Positions 21,275-34,700 of a DNA stretch of 64,000 bases are shown here, piece by piece (positions within the stretch are counted from its first letter, which is position 1; each line of letters opens with the position of its first letter). The DNA is taken from positions 1 to 64,000 of the forward strand of contig ARYC01017767.1 in NCBI GenBank assembly GCA_000711775.1. Reading direction: 5' to 3'. Below the pieces are notes generated by a model that saw only the letters and a program-made list of their open reading frames with translations, ran no database searches and was not told the origin of the DNA. This DNA is from Oxytricha trifallax (taxonomy: Eukaryota; Ciliophora; Spirotrichea; Sporadotrichida; Oxytrichidae). Both the position numbers and the translations under genes were made by a program.

Positions 21275-22900
21275 ATGAATTAAAATTCATTAGAAATTAC
21301 TAGCTTGTCATTTTTAACTGGGTATGACTTGTCCTTTAGAGAATAAAGAACAATTAATAACAGCGTGGATATTGCTTTTTAAACAAAAAATTGGAGAATT
21401 TATTAATACCTTGATAAACTTTTTTTATAGAATTTTTATATCCAATTATATCTTAAGAGACCAACATTGCAAATAATAAACTACATATGAAGGTTAAATA
21501 ATATTCTAAAAACAAGAGAGCGAAAATTTGATATTTATTTAAACATTAAAAAATCTAAGAATATTAAGTATAAAATATAAATATTATTTAAGGCTGAAAA
21601 ATATAAATATTTAAAATGCTGAACAACCAAATGTTATTTTGAATAATAAGCAATTCGAGTAAACAGAATCTAGAAAATATAATATAAAATAATTACAAAT
21701 CTAATCAGGAACAATAAGTAGCAATCCCGACCAAACCTTAATTAATGTCAATAATAAATATAATAAATTTTATGTACACTCTTAAATAAAGAATTTAATT
21801 TAAATATTGAATTTGATATATTTTTTATAAATTAAAAGCTTATTAAATACCAAAAATTTAGATAATAAAAAAATAATTTTAATTAATTTTTATAAGTTAA
21901 TATAGTTCTTAACTCAATATTGTAAGAGCAAAAATATTTCGCATTAAAAAACTATTAAAAATTAAAATTAACATAACTTAATTTTAAATTAAATACATGA
22001 TTAAAGCTTTATTTTTAAAAACAATTTTAAATTGATATAGAAATACTATAATACAGCTAGAGTATTATTTTTTTTAAAGTAAATTATATAAAATTCTTTT
22101 TTTAATTTTTTCATATTTTATTGAGAAGTTTTTGTTTTATATAAAATGAAATTAATTTAATAAGTCAATCTTAACTAAATATTAACAATTAATAATTTAT
22201 ATTGTTAGATGTTGCTTTATATAATTTATTCTACAATAATAATAATATTGATCAAATTTATATGAATTGGAATTCCAATTAAATATTTTAATTACTAAAT
22301 CACAAAATACAATGTGTATATCTATTAAACTAGGAAGATAGAAGCAAAAAATAATGTTTTTTGTTGTTGAGAAAAACTATTTTTTTTATTTATTTGCAGA
22401 CATCCGAATCGTTATGATTAGTATAGTATTTGCCAAATTACTTCTGACTTAGACATTTCTGAGATTCCTTGTGAAATAGACTTTAAGGATGCAATCTAAA
22501 TGATAATTATTATAAATTAACTCATTTAATTTTTAAAAAAATGACTAACATCTAAAATTTCTTTGAAACAGATCAATTATGTATAATTAAATAAATATGA
22601 ATTTCTTCCTATATATATTTATATACTTATACATTGATATATTTTATAATCAAGGAAATAGAAGCCTTAAAAATAAAAATTCAGTATAGTAATAAAGAGA
22701 TATAATAAATATTTGAGAGATCATTCATTAATATCCATTTAAGGTCTCTCGTGAAATTCAACTTATTAATAAACGATTACACTAAGAACAGGTTTAGAAG
22801 TATATAGTAGTAAAATTTTTTATTTAATTAATCTATCATTGCAAATCTGCATTAATTTGCTCATAGTTTATATAAAATCCATAATAATAATAATATGATC
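21275..22900 (+). CDS. Family E/F/G protein, member E, interrupted
   Basis: Unknown family with three members in the window. ATG at 21275 starts MNQNSLEITSLSFLTGYDLS followed by FREQRTINNSVDIAF. Block 22400-22497 ends DLDISEIPCEIDFKDAIQ and joins by pointer AAATGA across a 41-bp IES (22498-22538) to MTNIQNFFETDQLC. Block 22660-22850 reads EIEALKIKIQYSNKEIQQIF then LRSLVKFNLLINDYTKNRF, and stays open to about 22920. TGYDLSFRE matches TGYELSFRE of member F, and IPCEIDFKDAIQMTNI matches F and G. Other MDSs between 21400 and 22380 were not resolved. The IEIDF-like strands recall the PH-like part of kinases B-D, but this is weak. Confidence 0.6.
22498..22538 (+). other. IES in member E, pointer AAATGA (41 bp)
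   Basis: AAATGA at 22498-22503 and 22539-22544. Removal gives KDAIQMTNIQNFF in frame, the same protein as in members F and G. Confidence 0.8.
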
Positions 22901-22984
22901 ACATTGAGGTCTCTGGGGACCCCCGATCGCTAATATTTTTCAATATATATATATAAGGGACGACTAGCCCTTTTGATTAGTTAA

Positions 22985-24437
22985 TTTGTTTGTGTTTTTA
23001 GTTAACTTTGGACTTTAACTTAATTCACAAAACTTTCTTTGTCTTCTCTGTCAATCTACTGTGCCACTCTTTCTTCTTTTTCTGTTCTTTTCTCTGTCTT
23101 TTCTGACATTAACTTGTGGTTGTTTAGGATTTTTAGATTGCTCTCCAACGAAATATTCTTCAAAATTACTCTTAAATAGAGTGTTGGTGAGAAGTACTCT
23201 CTCTTTTATACTTCTTAATTCAATCTATCCTTAATAAAGGGGACTGAGTTGGTTAATCAATTGAATTTCCCATGGTTCGAAGTTGTGGAATTTGTTCTTG
23301 TCATGGGCTGTTATAAGCCTTTGGAGAAGTTTAAATCTTATTTCATTGGGGTCGAAATTTTGAAATTCACTTAGTAAAAGTTTAGTTTAAACTTCTTTAG
23401 GTTATGTATAAATATCCTAATTGATAATATATTCCCCTTTCATTTACTTAGGCTTCTCCTTATGTTCTTCGTTAATCAGAAACAGGCCAGTTTCTGATCT
23501 ATTAATAGTAGCCTATTTAGTAATGTGTTCCCTATTTGGTAGGTTTTTGGGTGATTCTCTCAGTATCTTGTCGTTATTACTATTCTGTTGTTAGGGAATC
23601 TCGCTTGTATTTTTGGGTGAATCCTCAAATATCTTGTCGTGAAGTGGGGGTGATTCCTCTAATAACTGGTTGGTCTATTTAGTAGGTAAGTTTTACTATT
23701 AGATAGTGTCTTGAGAGTCTTGCTAATTCTATACTAGTTAGGAGGAAATTTTGGAGTTAAAGAAAGATGGCTTCTTTTGAGTCTCTCCTGTTTGCTCCTT
23801 TTGAGTGGAGGTTCTAGTTCTGAATTCCCATTGGATGGGGTTTTGTTGAAGGGGTTTCTAGGTGTTGTTTTTTGAAGTATTTTATTTGTACTTAGTACCT
23901 TCAGGGGTTGATTCTTGATCTTTCTTCCTTTTGCCATGAGGGGGTTTGTGTGATATTGAGGTGGTAGGCTGTTAAAGATATATTGGAATTTTTGCCCTTA
24001 GTTGTAGGTGGAGTCTTTGAGTGAAAAATTTGGTTAAGTTGGAGCAAACCAATTGTGTCCGTTCCAGTGTAATGTTGGATGGTTTAGGTAGCTTTTTTCC
24101 TAAGAGATTCTTTGGTTCACAGGTTGAACTCCATGCCAGTCGAAGGTCGAGTGTTGATGGTTTGATCTTCCTTGTTAGTGCTTGACGTTGTAGTAGTCGT
24201 CGTGTTTCTTTTATGGGTCGTTTAACTCATATTCTGAGCTTGTATCGGATGAGTAGCCATCTGATGATTCGCTATCGGTTTCCCAATAGTCTGAGTCTTG
24301 TCCAAGTTCTGCTTAGCTGTACTGTGCTAAGTCTTTGAGAGAGTTGGCTGCCTTATCTCTAAGAAGAAGGGCGCCTAGATTGATAGACTTCTGGTCGGGG
24401 ACTAGGTTAATCTAATCACGTTCCTTTTAGTATCAAT
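22985..24437 (-). pseudogene. GC-richer coding block with one frameshift, unknown protein
   Basis: A run of about 1.4 kb coding on the minus strand, clearly less AT-rich than both flanks and free of IES-like inserts. It reads from just below a TGA near 24443 to TGA at 23051. The N-terminal part has an acidic Ser-rich stretch (DYWETDSESSDGYSSDTSSE) and HPTLHWNGHNWFAPTQPN. An internal Met at 23937 starts MAKGRKIKNQPLKVLS and a Lys/Arg-rich part. The frame shifts by one base near 23690-23750. The second frame has two similar repeats (DKIFEDSPKN, DKILRESPKN) and a very basic end (KDREKNRKRRKSGTVD). No family recognised. Candidates are a degraded mobile-element protein or a gene recently inserted. 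Coding through TAG/TAA as Gln shows it is adapted to the ciliate code. Confidence 0.6.
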
Positions 24438-24449
24438 CTAATTTTTTTT

Positions 24450-25530
24450 TAATTATATAAAATCTATGACGATTGTTAAAATTATTATAATTTTGAATTA
24501 AAGATTATTTAAGTTAAAATTATTATAATATACTTTTCATTCTCATAAGCATAATGCCTACTTAACTCACTTTATTTTTTCATTTTCTAATCTGTCTTCA
24601 AATTTAAAATAATGCCGACCAGCTAAAATTTAAATTTTACAAAAAATAATATGATTTAATAATTAAACTTTTACTAAAGCAAAATTATAGCTAACTAAGT
24701 TCATGATTCAAAATTCCTAATAGTTATTACAAATCCTTCAGGAAGTATATTAATCTGTAAAGAATAGTTAAAATTATATATATATTTAGTTATTGATAAT
24801 AATTGCCTGCAAAATTATTCTTTCAAATAGAATCCCTATTGATATTCATTATCTCTTAAGATTTTTATAGTTCCTTAAGGATTTAAAAATATATTTGGAT
24901 AATGTAATCCTTAATTCACATAATTTTGATAAAAAATCAATTACATTTATTGTATCATTATATTAATCAAACTGAATAATTATATAAAACGCAGCAACCA
25001 TCGGCACATCTCAAAATTTACCGATGGTTAAAAAATAAAGATAATTAAATTATAAAAAAATTATTATATTAATCATACATTTCTCAATATCTCAAGATCT
25101 TTTTATTTAATATTTAAAGAAAGTATGATTCTAAATACTATAATTTTTACAAAACTCATGGTTTTTATAGATTTTAAATTTATTTGATAAATTAATATTA
25201 ACTTAAATAAGTAATTAATTAAATTAAAATAAAAATAAACATATTTTGCTTATTTGAATTGGTAAGAAATAATAGGTGTCGTAAAATTCAGATCAACCAG
25301 CATGAACGATGAAAATCTAGATTTTTTAAAAGATTGAAATCTATTAATTGCAAGATAAATTCACTTCTAAAGTTCTTTAATTTATCTTTTTATTTTCTTA
25401 TAATTAAAATTACCAAGAGTTATAAATCAGAAAGATTAAAATTTACTTATAAATATATTATTTTTCTATAGATTGATCAATTTATTTGTTGATAATTATT
25501 AGCATCGTTAAGTATATTTTTATTATTTTT
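24450..25530. other. AT-rich stretch, no clear gene
   Basis: A short richer patch at 25275-25325 might be coding but has no conserved pattern. Otherwise nothing supported. Confidence 0.35.
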
Positions 25531-25539
25531 GTTGGTAAA

Positions 25540-25900
25540 GTTTAGCATTTTTTTAAAGTTGGAGATTAAGCTCTCAATTTATGGCTTTATTATGAGAGTT
25601 GTTGGTATTTCAACCTGATAACTAATGCATATCTTTAATTAGTTTAACATTAATATTGATCCTTATCGATTGGATACCCTGATATTAGGATCAGTAGGAT
25701 AAAATTAATGCATAGATTCTAAAATTAGGAAAAATATAATTAAGTATTGAAACGGTTTTATTTTCTCCTATACAAAATGGGTGTAGAAAGGATTCAAAAA
25801 GAACAGAACAAACTTTACAAAATATTTAAATTCTGGAAAGATTTTAACAATTCTTTCATATGAAACTGAAATATTTGATTTATATTTCAAAAACTTCATT
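25540..25900 (+). CDS. Coding blocks upstream of member F
   Basis: Reads LEIKLSIYGFIMRVVGIS, then NIDPYRLDTLILGSVGQ, and after a frame change RKDSKRTEQTLQNIQILERF followed by FFHMKLKYLI. Composition and TAA/TAG-as-Gln use support coding. It may be the N-terminal MDSs of member F or a separate gene. Not recognised. Confidence 0.4.
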
Positions 25901-26559
25901 TTAAGCTATGAAATTTAAATTTAATGCAAATTAAAATTTTTTATTTGATAATTAATAATTATCCCATAACTAAATGATAAATAACATATTTTTGATTATC
26001 TATTTTTTTATTTTTAATTAAAGAAGCATTAATTAATCTTCTATTTTAATTAATAAATCTAATTATATTTATTAATTTTGATTCTCCTTTTTTTTAATAA
26101 TTCTATAATTAATTGAATAAAGAACGTAAAAAGATAATTATTTTTAATTTAGGAAATTATTCTTAGCTTATTAGCATTATAATCTATTTATTAGAAGTTT
26201 AAATTCTGGGTTTATTGGTATTAATTTAAAAATATATATATTTTATCTAAATTAAGAAATGATTAAGTAAAGATTTATAAAAATAATTATAATTATAAAA
26301 AGCATATCTAGTCTCATGAATTATTTTTTAATTAAAAATGTCAAAATATTAATTTTATTTAAAGTGTATTATTAATATATATATATATATTATCAAGGCC
26401 TGGAAAATTAAAATGAGACTACTGATCAAAGAGTAATTAATGAATACCAATTCTCTTTTGATTAGAAATATTGAAAAATATGTAAAATTTTGAAAGAATT
26501 TATTATTTAATGAATTTTTATATAATTAATATAAAATAATATCAGGGTAATTGTGACGA

Positions 26560-29200
26560 CTGAGGCAATTTTTACGAAAAAAGATTGTAAACTTCGGATT
26601 TTCATTATCAGACAGGCTACGAATTATCTTTCAGGGAAATTAAGTTATAAAAAGACAGCAAAATAATTACAAAATAGGGGGAAAAAATTATTAAAAAATT
26701 AAGCATATAAATTGAATTTAATTAATGAAATATTTTTTAACATTAGCAAAAGTGAGCTTTAAATGGAATAAAAAGTTTCTAAACAATATGAAATAAGCTA
26801 CTTAACACGCATGAGTGAAAATATATTATATATATTTATAAATGATATAAGATGAAATATATCATAATACTAATTAAAATGCTTAATGCAAAGAGACGAA
26901 TAATAATTCATCCAATTATTAACTGTAGTAGTCCACTGCAGAGTAATTAAATTAAATATAATAATTATAATTCCAGTCTTAATTGGGAACTTTAACCAGT
27001 CGTAAATATAGCATATTTATTGAGAACAATAATTGGGAATCACTCTCATAATAAATCTAAATTTTTTATGAAAGAAATTAATCCTAAATTCTTTACTTTA
27101 AATAAATGTTAGAAATAATTATATCTTAGAAATGATAAGAATTTCTTATAAAATAAGAGTATATAAATCTCTTATGAAAAAGAAATTTTGAGATTTTTTA
27201 TTAAAATTAGGATTAATATTGCAATAAATTAAATCGTATAAAAAACAATTTAATTTTTTTGTAAGTCAATAGAGTTATTGCCTAGAGAACAATAGTAATC
27301 TCAACTTAAACAATAATATTACTGAAATATATTTGATTTAATTCAACTTTATTTTTTTTAATTAAAATGCTTATTACAGTTATTAACTCATAATCTAGTA
27401 AGTCCGACACTAAATCAAAAATTAGATGCATTTTTCTATTTATGTAGTAAATATTTGTTTAAATTAATTTTTTAAAAAATTTATTTTAAAAGTTACTTCT
27501 TATTAATCACTAATTAAAATTTACTTTCATAAAATTTGAATTTTCACCATGAAATTATAATAAACTTAACTACATAACAATAATTAAGAAAAATTTTAAA
27601 TCTTAAAATTATTACTTTTTCTAATTTGAATAAAATTATTCAGAAATTTAAAACTATATACAATTTAAGAATAATAATATTGGAGTAAGTTTAAAATAGG
27701 ATTAACTTGAAATTCCTTGTGAAATTAAAAATTATCATCTATATTTTAATATAAATGTGAAATAACATTTAAGGATGCTATTTAGATGACAAACATTTAT
27801 AATTATTTACAGTATTTTTATTAAAACTATATATTTTATTAATGACAAGCATCCAAAATTTTTTCCAAGTAGATCAAAAGTGTAATAGAAATAATATAAT
27901 TGAAATTATTTGTTTACTTTCATAATTATTAAATATCAAGAGCAGAGAAAATTATAAAATAAAAACTCAGTTTAAAAATATAGAATTACTATAGATAAAT
28001 GAGAAGCCTATAAAAAATATCCATATTAGCGTATGCCATTAAAATCCACTTTAATATAAATATAAACAGTACCTTAAATTTCTGTGTTAGTAATTAGGAT
28101 ATTATATTTTTAGTTTTATTTCCTAATAATATACATTAGATCATTTGACCATATAATCTAACGAATAAAAAATTTTCATATAGCACATAATTCTTGATAA
28201 ACATGAAAAATTTCAAAATGTTAATAATTGATGAAATACTAGAATTAATAAATTAAACTGTATTATATATAACTATTTGATTAAAAAACATTAAAATTTA
28301 GTGATTATATCAAAATTAATGTATTTCTTAGCTAAATATTTAGCTCTGTCGTCCAGTTTCATTATTAGAATTTCCCGTATTACTTAAATTTTTTGAAGAG
28401 TGGGATGTCTAATTTAGATGCAGTAACTTCTAGCTTTTCTTATATTAATCAGTTTATTTAGGGTTTAGTGAGAATTTATATTGATATCCATTATTGATAA
28501 ATTACTAACAATTTTTGTATTTAGTAACTGTGTAATAAACTTTATACATTGTATTAAATTGGAAAAACAGAATTAAATTATATTTTATAAATATTGCTAA
28601 TTGTGGAATCTCTTTCATTATATCCCTCTAAAGTGTCTTCTATATAAAAGAGAATAAGAAATTATTTTCGATTTTTTAAATATATATAATTAAGAAATTA
28701 GAAATTTTTTACATTTAAATTTATTGTATTAAATAAGTAAAAACATTAAAATTATTTTGCTTTTTAATCTTTTTTTTTATCAAACTCTATATAAATTAAT
28801 TTTCAATACACAATAGTATAATGACTTTTTTCTATTAAAGATTAAGAATAATGAGATAAAAATATGAAAGCAAACATTATCATAATTTGAATCAAGTCTA
28901 TGAATATTAGATATTAATTTAAACCTTTTAAAAGATAAATTTCAATTTAATAATAATGTAAACTATCATTTGAGTCGTCTAGATTAATTGAAGAGTACAT
29001 ATTTCGATTATTAGCGGAACTGATTTTGCCTTTTTAATCCTCTAGAAATATAAATATTAATAATTATATAATAATTTCAAAAATATTTAATTAATGTGAA
29101 ATGTAGTTTATGCATAAAGAGCCCATCTTATCGATAAAATTGTATAAAACATAAAACCTATCTCAGTCACATAACATACTATTGATATTAAATTTAGGGT
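26560..29200 (+). CDS. Family E/F/G protein, member F, interrupted
   Basis: Block 26570-26650 reads FHYQTGYELSFREIKL, the counterpart of TGYDLSFRE in member E. Block 27706-27885 carries LEIPCEI, TFKDAIQ and MTSIQNFFQVDQKC once two IESs are removed (pointers TGTGAAAT and ATGACAA). Block 28345-28490 reads LLEFPVLLKFFEEWDVQFRC. Block 28965-29050 reads LSFESSRLIEEYIFRLLAEL. Same orientation as E and about 5 kb away, so a tandem duplicate separated by the GC-richer block. Start and stop are not certain. Confidence 0.6.
27718..27755 (+). other. IES in member F, pointer TGTGAAAT (38 bp)
   Basis: TGTGAAAT at 27718-27725 and 27756-27763. Removal gives LEIPCEITFKDAIQ in frame. Member E has the uninterrupted sequence GAAATAGACTTTAAGG at this position. 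Confidence 0.85.
27786..27841 (+). other. IES in member F, pointer ATGACAA (56 bp)
   Basis: ATGACAA at 27786-27792 and 27842-27848. Removal gives KDAIQMTSIQNFFQVDQKC in frame. It lies at the same codons as the 41-bp IES of member E, but pointer and insert differ. Confidence 0.85.
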
Positions 29201-29599
29201 AGTGCTCTAAGGGTGGGGAGATTGTTTTTTTTAAATGTTTGTTTTAATTATATTTTAACTATAATTTCCGAGGTTATGATTAATAAATATCATCAATTTA
29301 TTAACTTTATTTAATTAATAGAATAAGGAATAATCAAATTAATAGTATGTTTTCATATTGATTTTATAGATAAGCTTTTTTTTAAGATATAATTTAATTA
29401 AGCAATTATTGTATAAAAATTAAACTCAAATATTTGAGAATAACACTCAAAATATAAAATTTTGCAATAAAAAATTTGAACAATTTGAGTATTTTTTAAT
29501 AATTAATTGTGGGTCAAAGGAATTCTTTAATTTTAAAATTAGTCTAATTTATAAATATACTAATCCCTATAGAGAGCTATACCCTTAATTTACAAAAAA

Positions 29600-30792
29600 A
29601 TGTTTATTTTAAATATCTCTAATTTTGTTTTGGTTTAGCATGACCTAAATATTTGATTCTTCGACAGTCATCCCAGAAATTAATTATAAACTATGTTTAC
29701 TTGTCGTATTAAAATTTAAATTAATTTATCATCCCATTAAGCTCTAAAATCTCGATAATAATCTAAGGAACCTGCCTCCCAATACTCAACACAATTTTAA
29801 AAATGAAAAATTTCTTGATATGCTGCACATTATTCTGAATTCTTTCTTTTTAAATTTCTTTCAGATTGTTATCATTTAGCTAATTTTTATAGTATTTCAT
29901 AAAAAAGCAGTACGAATATATAAAGCAACCGATTATGAAAAGATTTAGCAATTGAAATATCAAGTTTAATGTTCATATTTAAGGTTAAAAAGCATATATT
30001 TCTATAATTATATAATATAAGTTTCTTATAATAATATTTAAAAATGTTAAACTAGGGTAGTGTATTGATAGGGTTTTCTCATTAATTAGCACATATAGCT
30101 AATCTCCAATAAAAAATAAATAAAATGCAATTACAAAAGTAACCAGTGAGCCTATCGAATAATTAAATATTTTTGACTACCCCAAACCCTTATGATGGCG
30201 CACATTAACCAGCCACCTTGTTGCATTGATAAAAAGTGCTAAAGTTATCATTATCATTGGTACTGTCACAGATAAGCATTGAAATATCAAAAATAAAATT
30301 AGAATATTAAGATAGTAAAATAGTTATTAAAAACTAAGCTGAAAGTTATCATTAGAGAATTAAATTGATGCTATTATGTTTCGTTAAAGTCTTTGATGTA
30401 GTCCACGAAATTTTGACCATAAATTCTGATGCCAATCAAAGAATAAAATCTGAGGAATATTTTCAAAAATATAGCTAGTGTTATCAAGGCAAGAACTGTG
30501 AAAAAATAACTTATAAATATATCTCTATTTATTAAATTATTATTTGTTTACTTGATTATAATTAAACAACAACTGTAAGAATGTATTTATCTCTTTTCTC
30601 ATTTAATTATTGCAATTTTTAATTAAAGGAAAGTTTCAATTTTTTTTATTAGAATAAAATTATTATGAAATGATAATTACTATTAATAAATATCGACTTA
30701 GAGTTACCAAGTAATACAGATAAATAGCAAAATAAAAAGTTTGCCCTATTAATAGACTCCACTCTAAGACATCGTATAAAATTCCATCAGCC
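29600..30792 (-). CDS. Small multi-pass membrane protein, interrupted
   Basis: ATG at about 30792 starts MADGILYDVLEWSLLIGQTF and continues with FAIYLYYLVTL, a membrane segment. Block 30515-30375 reads FFTVLALITLAIFLKIFLRF followed by GQNFVDYIKDFNET. Block 30300-30170 is Cys-rich and polar (MLICDSTNDNDNFSTFYQCN). Block 29960-29870 has another hydrophobic stretch LLYIFVLLFYEIL. Block 29800-29625 ends with NFWDDCRRIKYLGHAKPKQN. Three or more membrane segments with a Cys-containing loop. Family not recognised. Order of blocks is linear on the minus strand. Confidence 0.5.
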
Positions 30793-31063
30793 ATTTCTGG
30801 GATCTATTCTACTTTATAATTTTTGCAATTATTTCTATAATTAATTAGTCTATTAACAATCAATTGATATTAAATTTCATCATAAATTTTAAAGAATAAT
30901 CGAAAAACTACTATCTCTCACTCTATAGATTTGTTTCCAATTTAAATGTAAGAGATGCTATTAAATTCTAAAAGAAATTAAATAAAATAAAATTAGCTTC
31001 CTTAAAGATATTTAGAGAAACAGCTACTCTAGAATTTGTTATTAATACTATGTTTCGACAATA

Positions 31064-31480
31064 TTGAAGGAATACATTTGATTTGGGAAAAGAATTTATA
31101 ATTAATTAATTAAAATATTAAAATCTTGCCAGTTAACTTTCTGTAAACCTTGACAATATGGTACTTGTTCGGTAGGGAATTCAAAATTAGCTGGACTTTA
31201 CTATTGGCGGTACCTCTCTATCGCATTCCTGAAGCGAGTTAACTTGAGTTTAATTTTGGGTGATTTGTTTAGTTGTTTTTAATGGTTAAATTAAAGTCGA
31301 GTTATCTCACTCCTACGATGCGATATAGGGGTACCGCCAATAGTAAAGTCCAGCTAATTTTGAATTCCCTATCGAACAAGTACCATATTGTCAAGGTTTC
31401 CAGAAAGTTAACTGACCAGATTTTAATATTTTAATTAATTAATTATAAATTATTTTCCCAAAGCAAATGTATTCCTACAA
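31064..31480. mobile_element. Family-1 palindromic element, copy 2 (417 bp)
   Basis: Starts TTGAAGGAATACATTTGA, ends TCCTACAA, with TA at 31062-31063 and 31481-31482. Arms carry GAATTCAAAATTAGCTGGAC and TATTGGCGGTAC in inverted copies. Lies between the membrane-protein gene and kinase B. Confidence 0.85.
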
Positions 31481-31799
31481 TAATAATATTTACGCACTAA
31501 GCGCTTATATTTTATTATAATCTTTAATAGAATAAGTTTTGTTTTTAGTTTGAAATAGTCTTGATCTTAATACTTATGTAGTATTGATTTATAATAATAA
31601 TAATAATTGTAAACCCAAATATTAAGACAATTAACAAATCAATAAAAAATTGTGGTTGTAAATAATAAAAAACTTATATATTATATATGTAAAATATAGG
31701 CTATATTTGTCACTTATAAAATATAATTCTGACTTTCAAATGAATAATTTTTTTTAAATTATAAACTTAATATGCTAAAAAAGAATATATTTTTAAAAT

Positions 31800-34700
31800 A
31801 AAATTTGATCAGACAAATATTCTTTATTTTCTTTGAACATTTATAGTTTCAAGTCCTATAACAGGCCCATCTTTTCCATATTTATAAATTAAAAAAATCA
31901 TTATTAATAATTGATACTAAGTAAAATAAAATTATTTTTATAATATTTTGAGAAGCTATTTGTTCTCTATTTTTCAATACTTCTGTCAAAATTTAGGATT
32001 CCCTCGTCAAAGTCTTTCTCATTAATATTTATGATAAAATATTTTTTTAAAAAAACTGTGTATTAATTTCAAATTATTTAACATTAATTGTTCCACTCTA
32101 GTAGACAGCATCTAATAAATAAAAAATGACTTAATTATTATAGTCAAATTTAATTAAAACTCATAAATTGGTATAAATATTTTTCAAGTACATAATCTAC
32201 AGAGCTGATTTTTTTCTTTTATATTGGAATCATAAATTTCTTATCAGTTTTTTACAAAAAAATAAACATACTTGTTAATTTCTACTCTAATTAAAAATTT
32301 ATAATATATTAAAAGTTTGTACCTTGATATTTTCTTCTTTTATACTACCATCTTTAATCTAGGAATCTATCATATTTTTCTCTAGAATAGTATCTATGAA
32401 GCTTTCTTTTAATAAAATATTAATTTTATTAAAAATCATAACTTTCTTTTTGCAGGATTTATCAATTAAAATTACAAAAAGTTAATAGTTTTTATTTTAT
32501 TCTTTTAAGATTTATTACTTAGCGAGAATGGCTTTCTTGAATTAACTTGGATCTATACGCTTTCGTTTTTTCTCGTTAGCTTTAGGTACATTATAAAAAT
32601 TTAAATAAAACGCTATAAAGTGCTAACTTATTTTAATCATAATAAATGACTCTAATATTTTGTATTTCGAATTAAATAGATTGATAAAACATTATAAGAA
32701 GCGGATTTTGCCTGAAGTAGCAATCTTGATTAAATTTACTAGAAATAGGGCTATCTTTAGTTTTGGAATGAGTTATAAAACTAAACTTAAATAAGTAGAT
32801 TTTAATATAATTTAATAAAAGTGGAATGATTAATCGACAACCTGATTCTCTTCTCCTTTGATTTTGGAATTCAATATTTATTTATTTAGTTAATGGATGC
32901 TTAAATTTTAATTATAAGTTTACTTTAAAACATATTTAAAAATTTAATATTTATAAGAAAACCAATAAAATTGGATGAAAAAATTAAAATAAAATTTGTA
33001 TAATTATATATAATAATCAATAAATTTTATGCTAGTAAATTCGCTACTTTTCTATTAAAGATCGTCAGAATCTTAAATATTGAATTTCTTCGAATGATTA
33101 TAGTCGTTCATTAATTAGTTGAATGTAATTCTCTTACTTCTACTCCTGTTCTTATATAAAAATTATGCTTTTTTTTATTATTTAATGAATTTTTTTTTAA
33201 GAATATGAATAAATAATCTTAAACACTTTAAATAAGAAATTTATATATTTTATTTTAATTGTATGTTTGAAGTGCAATCCACTGAATTTTTTAATTATAA
33301 TCCTAAGCCTAGACTAGGGTTTAGATTTAATAATTAATTGCTTTCAATTTATGGCTGTGGCCTCGATAGTAAATTTTGATATGTAGCTTGTCTAAATTAA
33401 CTTAACGTTTAAATTTTATCAATAATATATTTACATTAAAATCCAAAATATACACAATTGTAAATATGATAAAAATTAACTTTTAAAAACATCACTTTCA
33501 ATTTTATATTAAAAAAACGGTCGCTTCTTTAAGCATGAATCATTCTCTATACATTAATATTTTCCAACACTTTTATTCATGGTGGAAGAATTTTAGCTGA
33601 ACGGTGATACGTCATCTCTTCGACTTTTATTTTCAAGCTGATTAATAAACCGTTTATCTAATCATTTATAAAAAATATTTATTTTAGTATAATCTATAAA
33701 AACAGATAAATATATTTGAATGTTTTACCTAATGAGAAATTAATTGCTTCGATGTCATAAACAAAAAGAATATACAATGTCTTAATTGAAAGGTTATATT
33801 AATAATAATTATTTCATCGGAGAACCATTAATGTTATAAAGCTTCGCTTGCAGTTGGACGCTCAAATGGAGTACTTGCTAGCATTTAACTTAAAAATTCT
33901 TTACAATTAGTGCTACACATAAGTTCTAAAGTATTCTAATTTAAATTATCAATATAAAGTCTAAAATTTTACAAACTTTTAAATCGTAAAAGAATATAAA
34001 ATCAAATAAAAAAACAAAACATAAGTCTTTCAATTTATCTCTCTACTTAACATTTCATATTTTCTTGAAGTGCCTCTTTTGCTGTTTTTCCTTTAAAAAG
34101 TGAAGTGCCAGCTATAATATACAAATATGTATATTAATTGTGAAAATACCCTTTATCTTTATAATTAAATACTGAAGTTATTGAATTTATATTTGTAACT
34201 TAAAAATGATAGTTTTCTCATTAAAGGAACTGGCTTCTTGTTAAAATTGACAAGGTAAAAGAATTAAAATTTTCTATTTAAATTATTTTCTTTAAAACTT
34301 AATTAAAAATACCCAAATTGACTGACTTAAGTCTTATATTAATTAAAAATCTGCTTTGTGATAAATTTCCCTCCTTTAATTTAAATTTCTATAATATTAT
34401 ATATTATCGACCCAATACTAAATATGTCTGATTTGAAAGTATATTAGTGCCCTTTGAGTATTTCTGGAGCTACAAACCCAGGTGTCCCAAAAATTTTTAT
34501 CGTAATTAATAGTAATCTATATTTAATATTAATTATTTTTAATTTGAAAATGTTTCCAATTTATGAATCCTCAGTAAGTTGAACAGCAAATCCAAAATCA
34601 GCAATAAATGCATCGGGGTTGTTGCTATTTTAATTGAAGCTTAAAATTATATTTTCAGGTTTTAGGTCTCTATGTAATATTTGCCGTCCTTGCATGTAGT

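Noticed and set aside
21085-21276. 63-codon minus-strand open frame
   Set aside because: Ends over the start of member E, consists of an AT repeat and low-complexity sequence.
22905-22925. Hairpin GGGGACCCCC next to GATCGC as a terminator or element end
   Set aside because: Single short palindrome with no partner at the other side of the GC-richer block.
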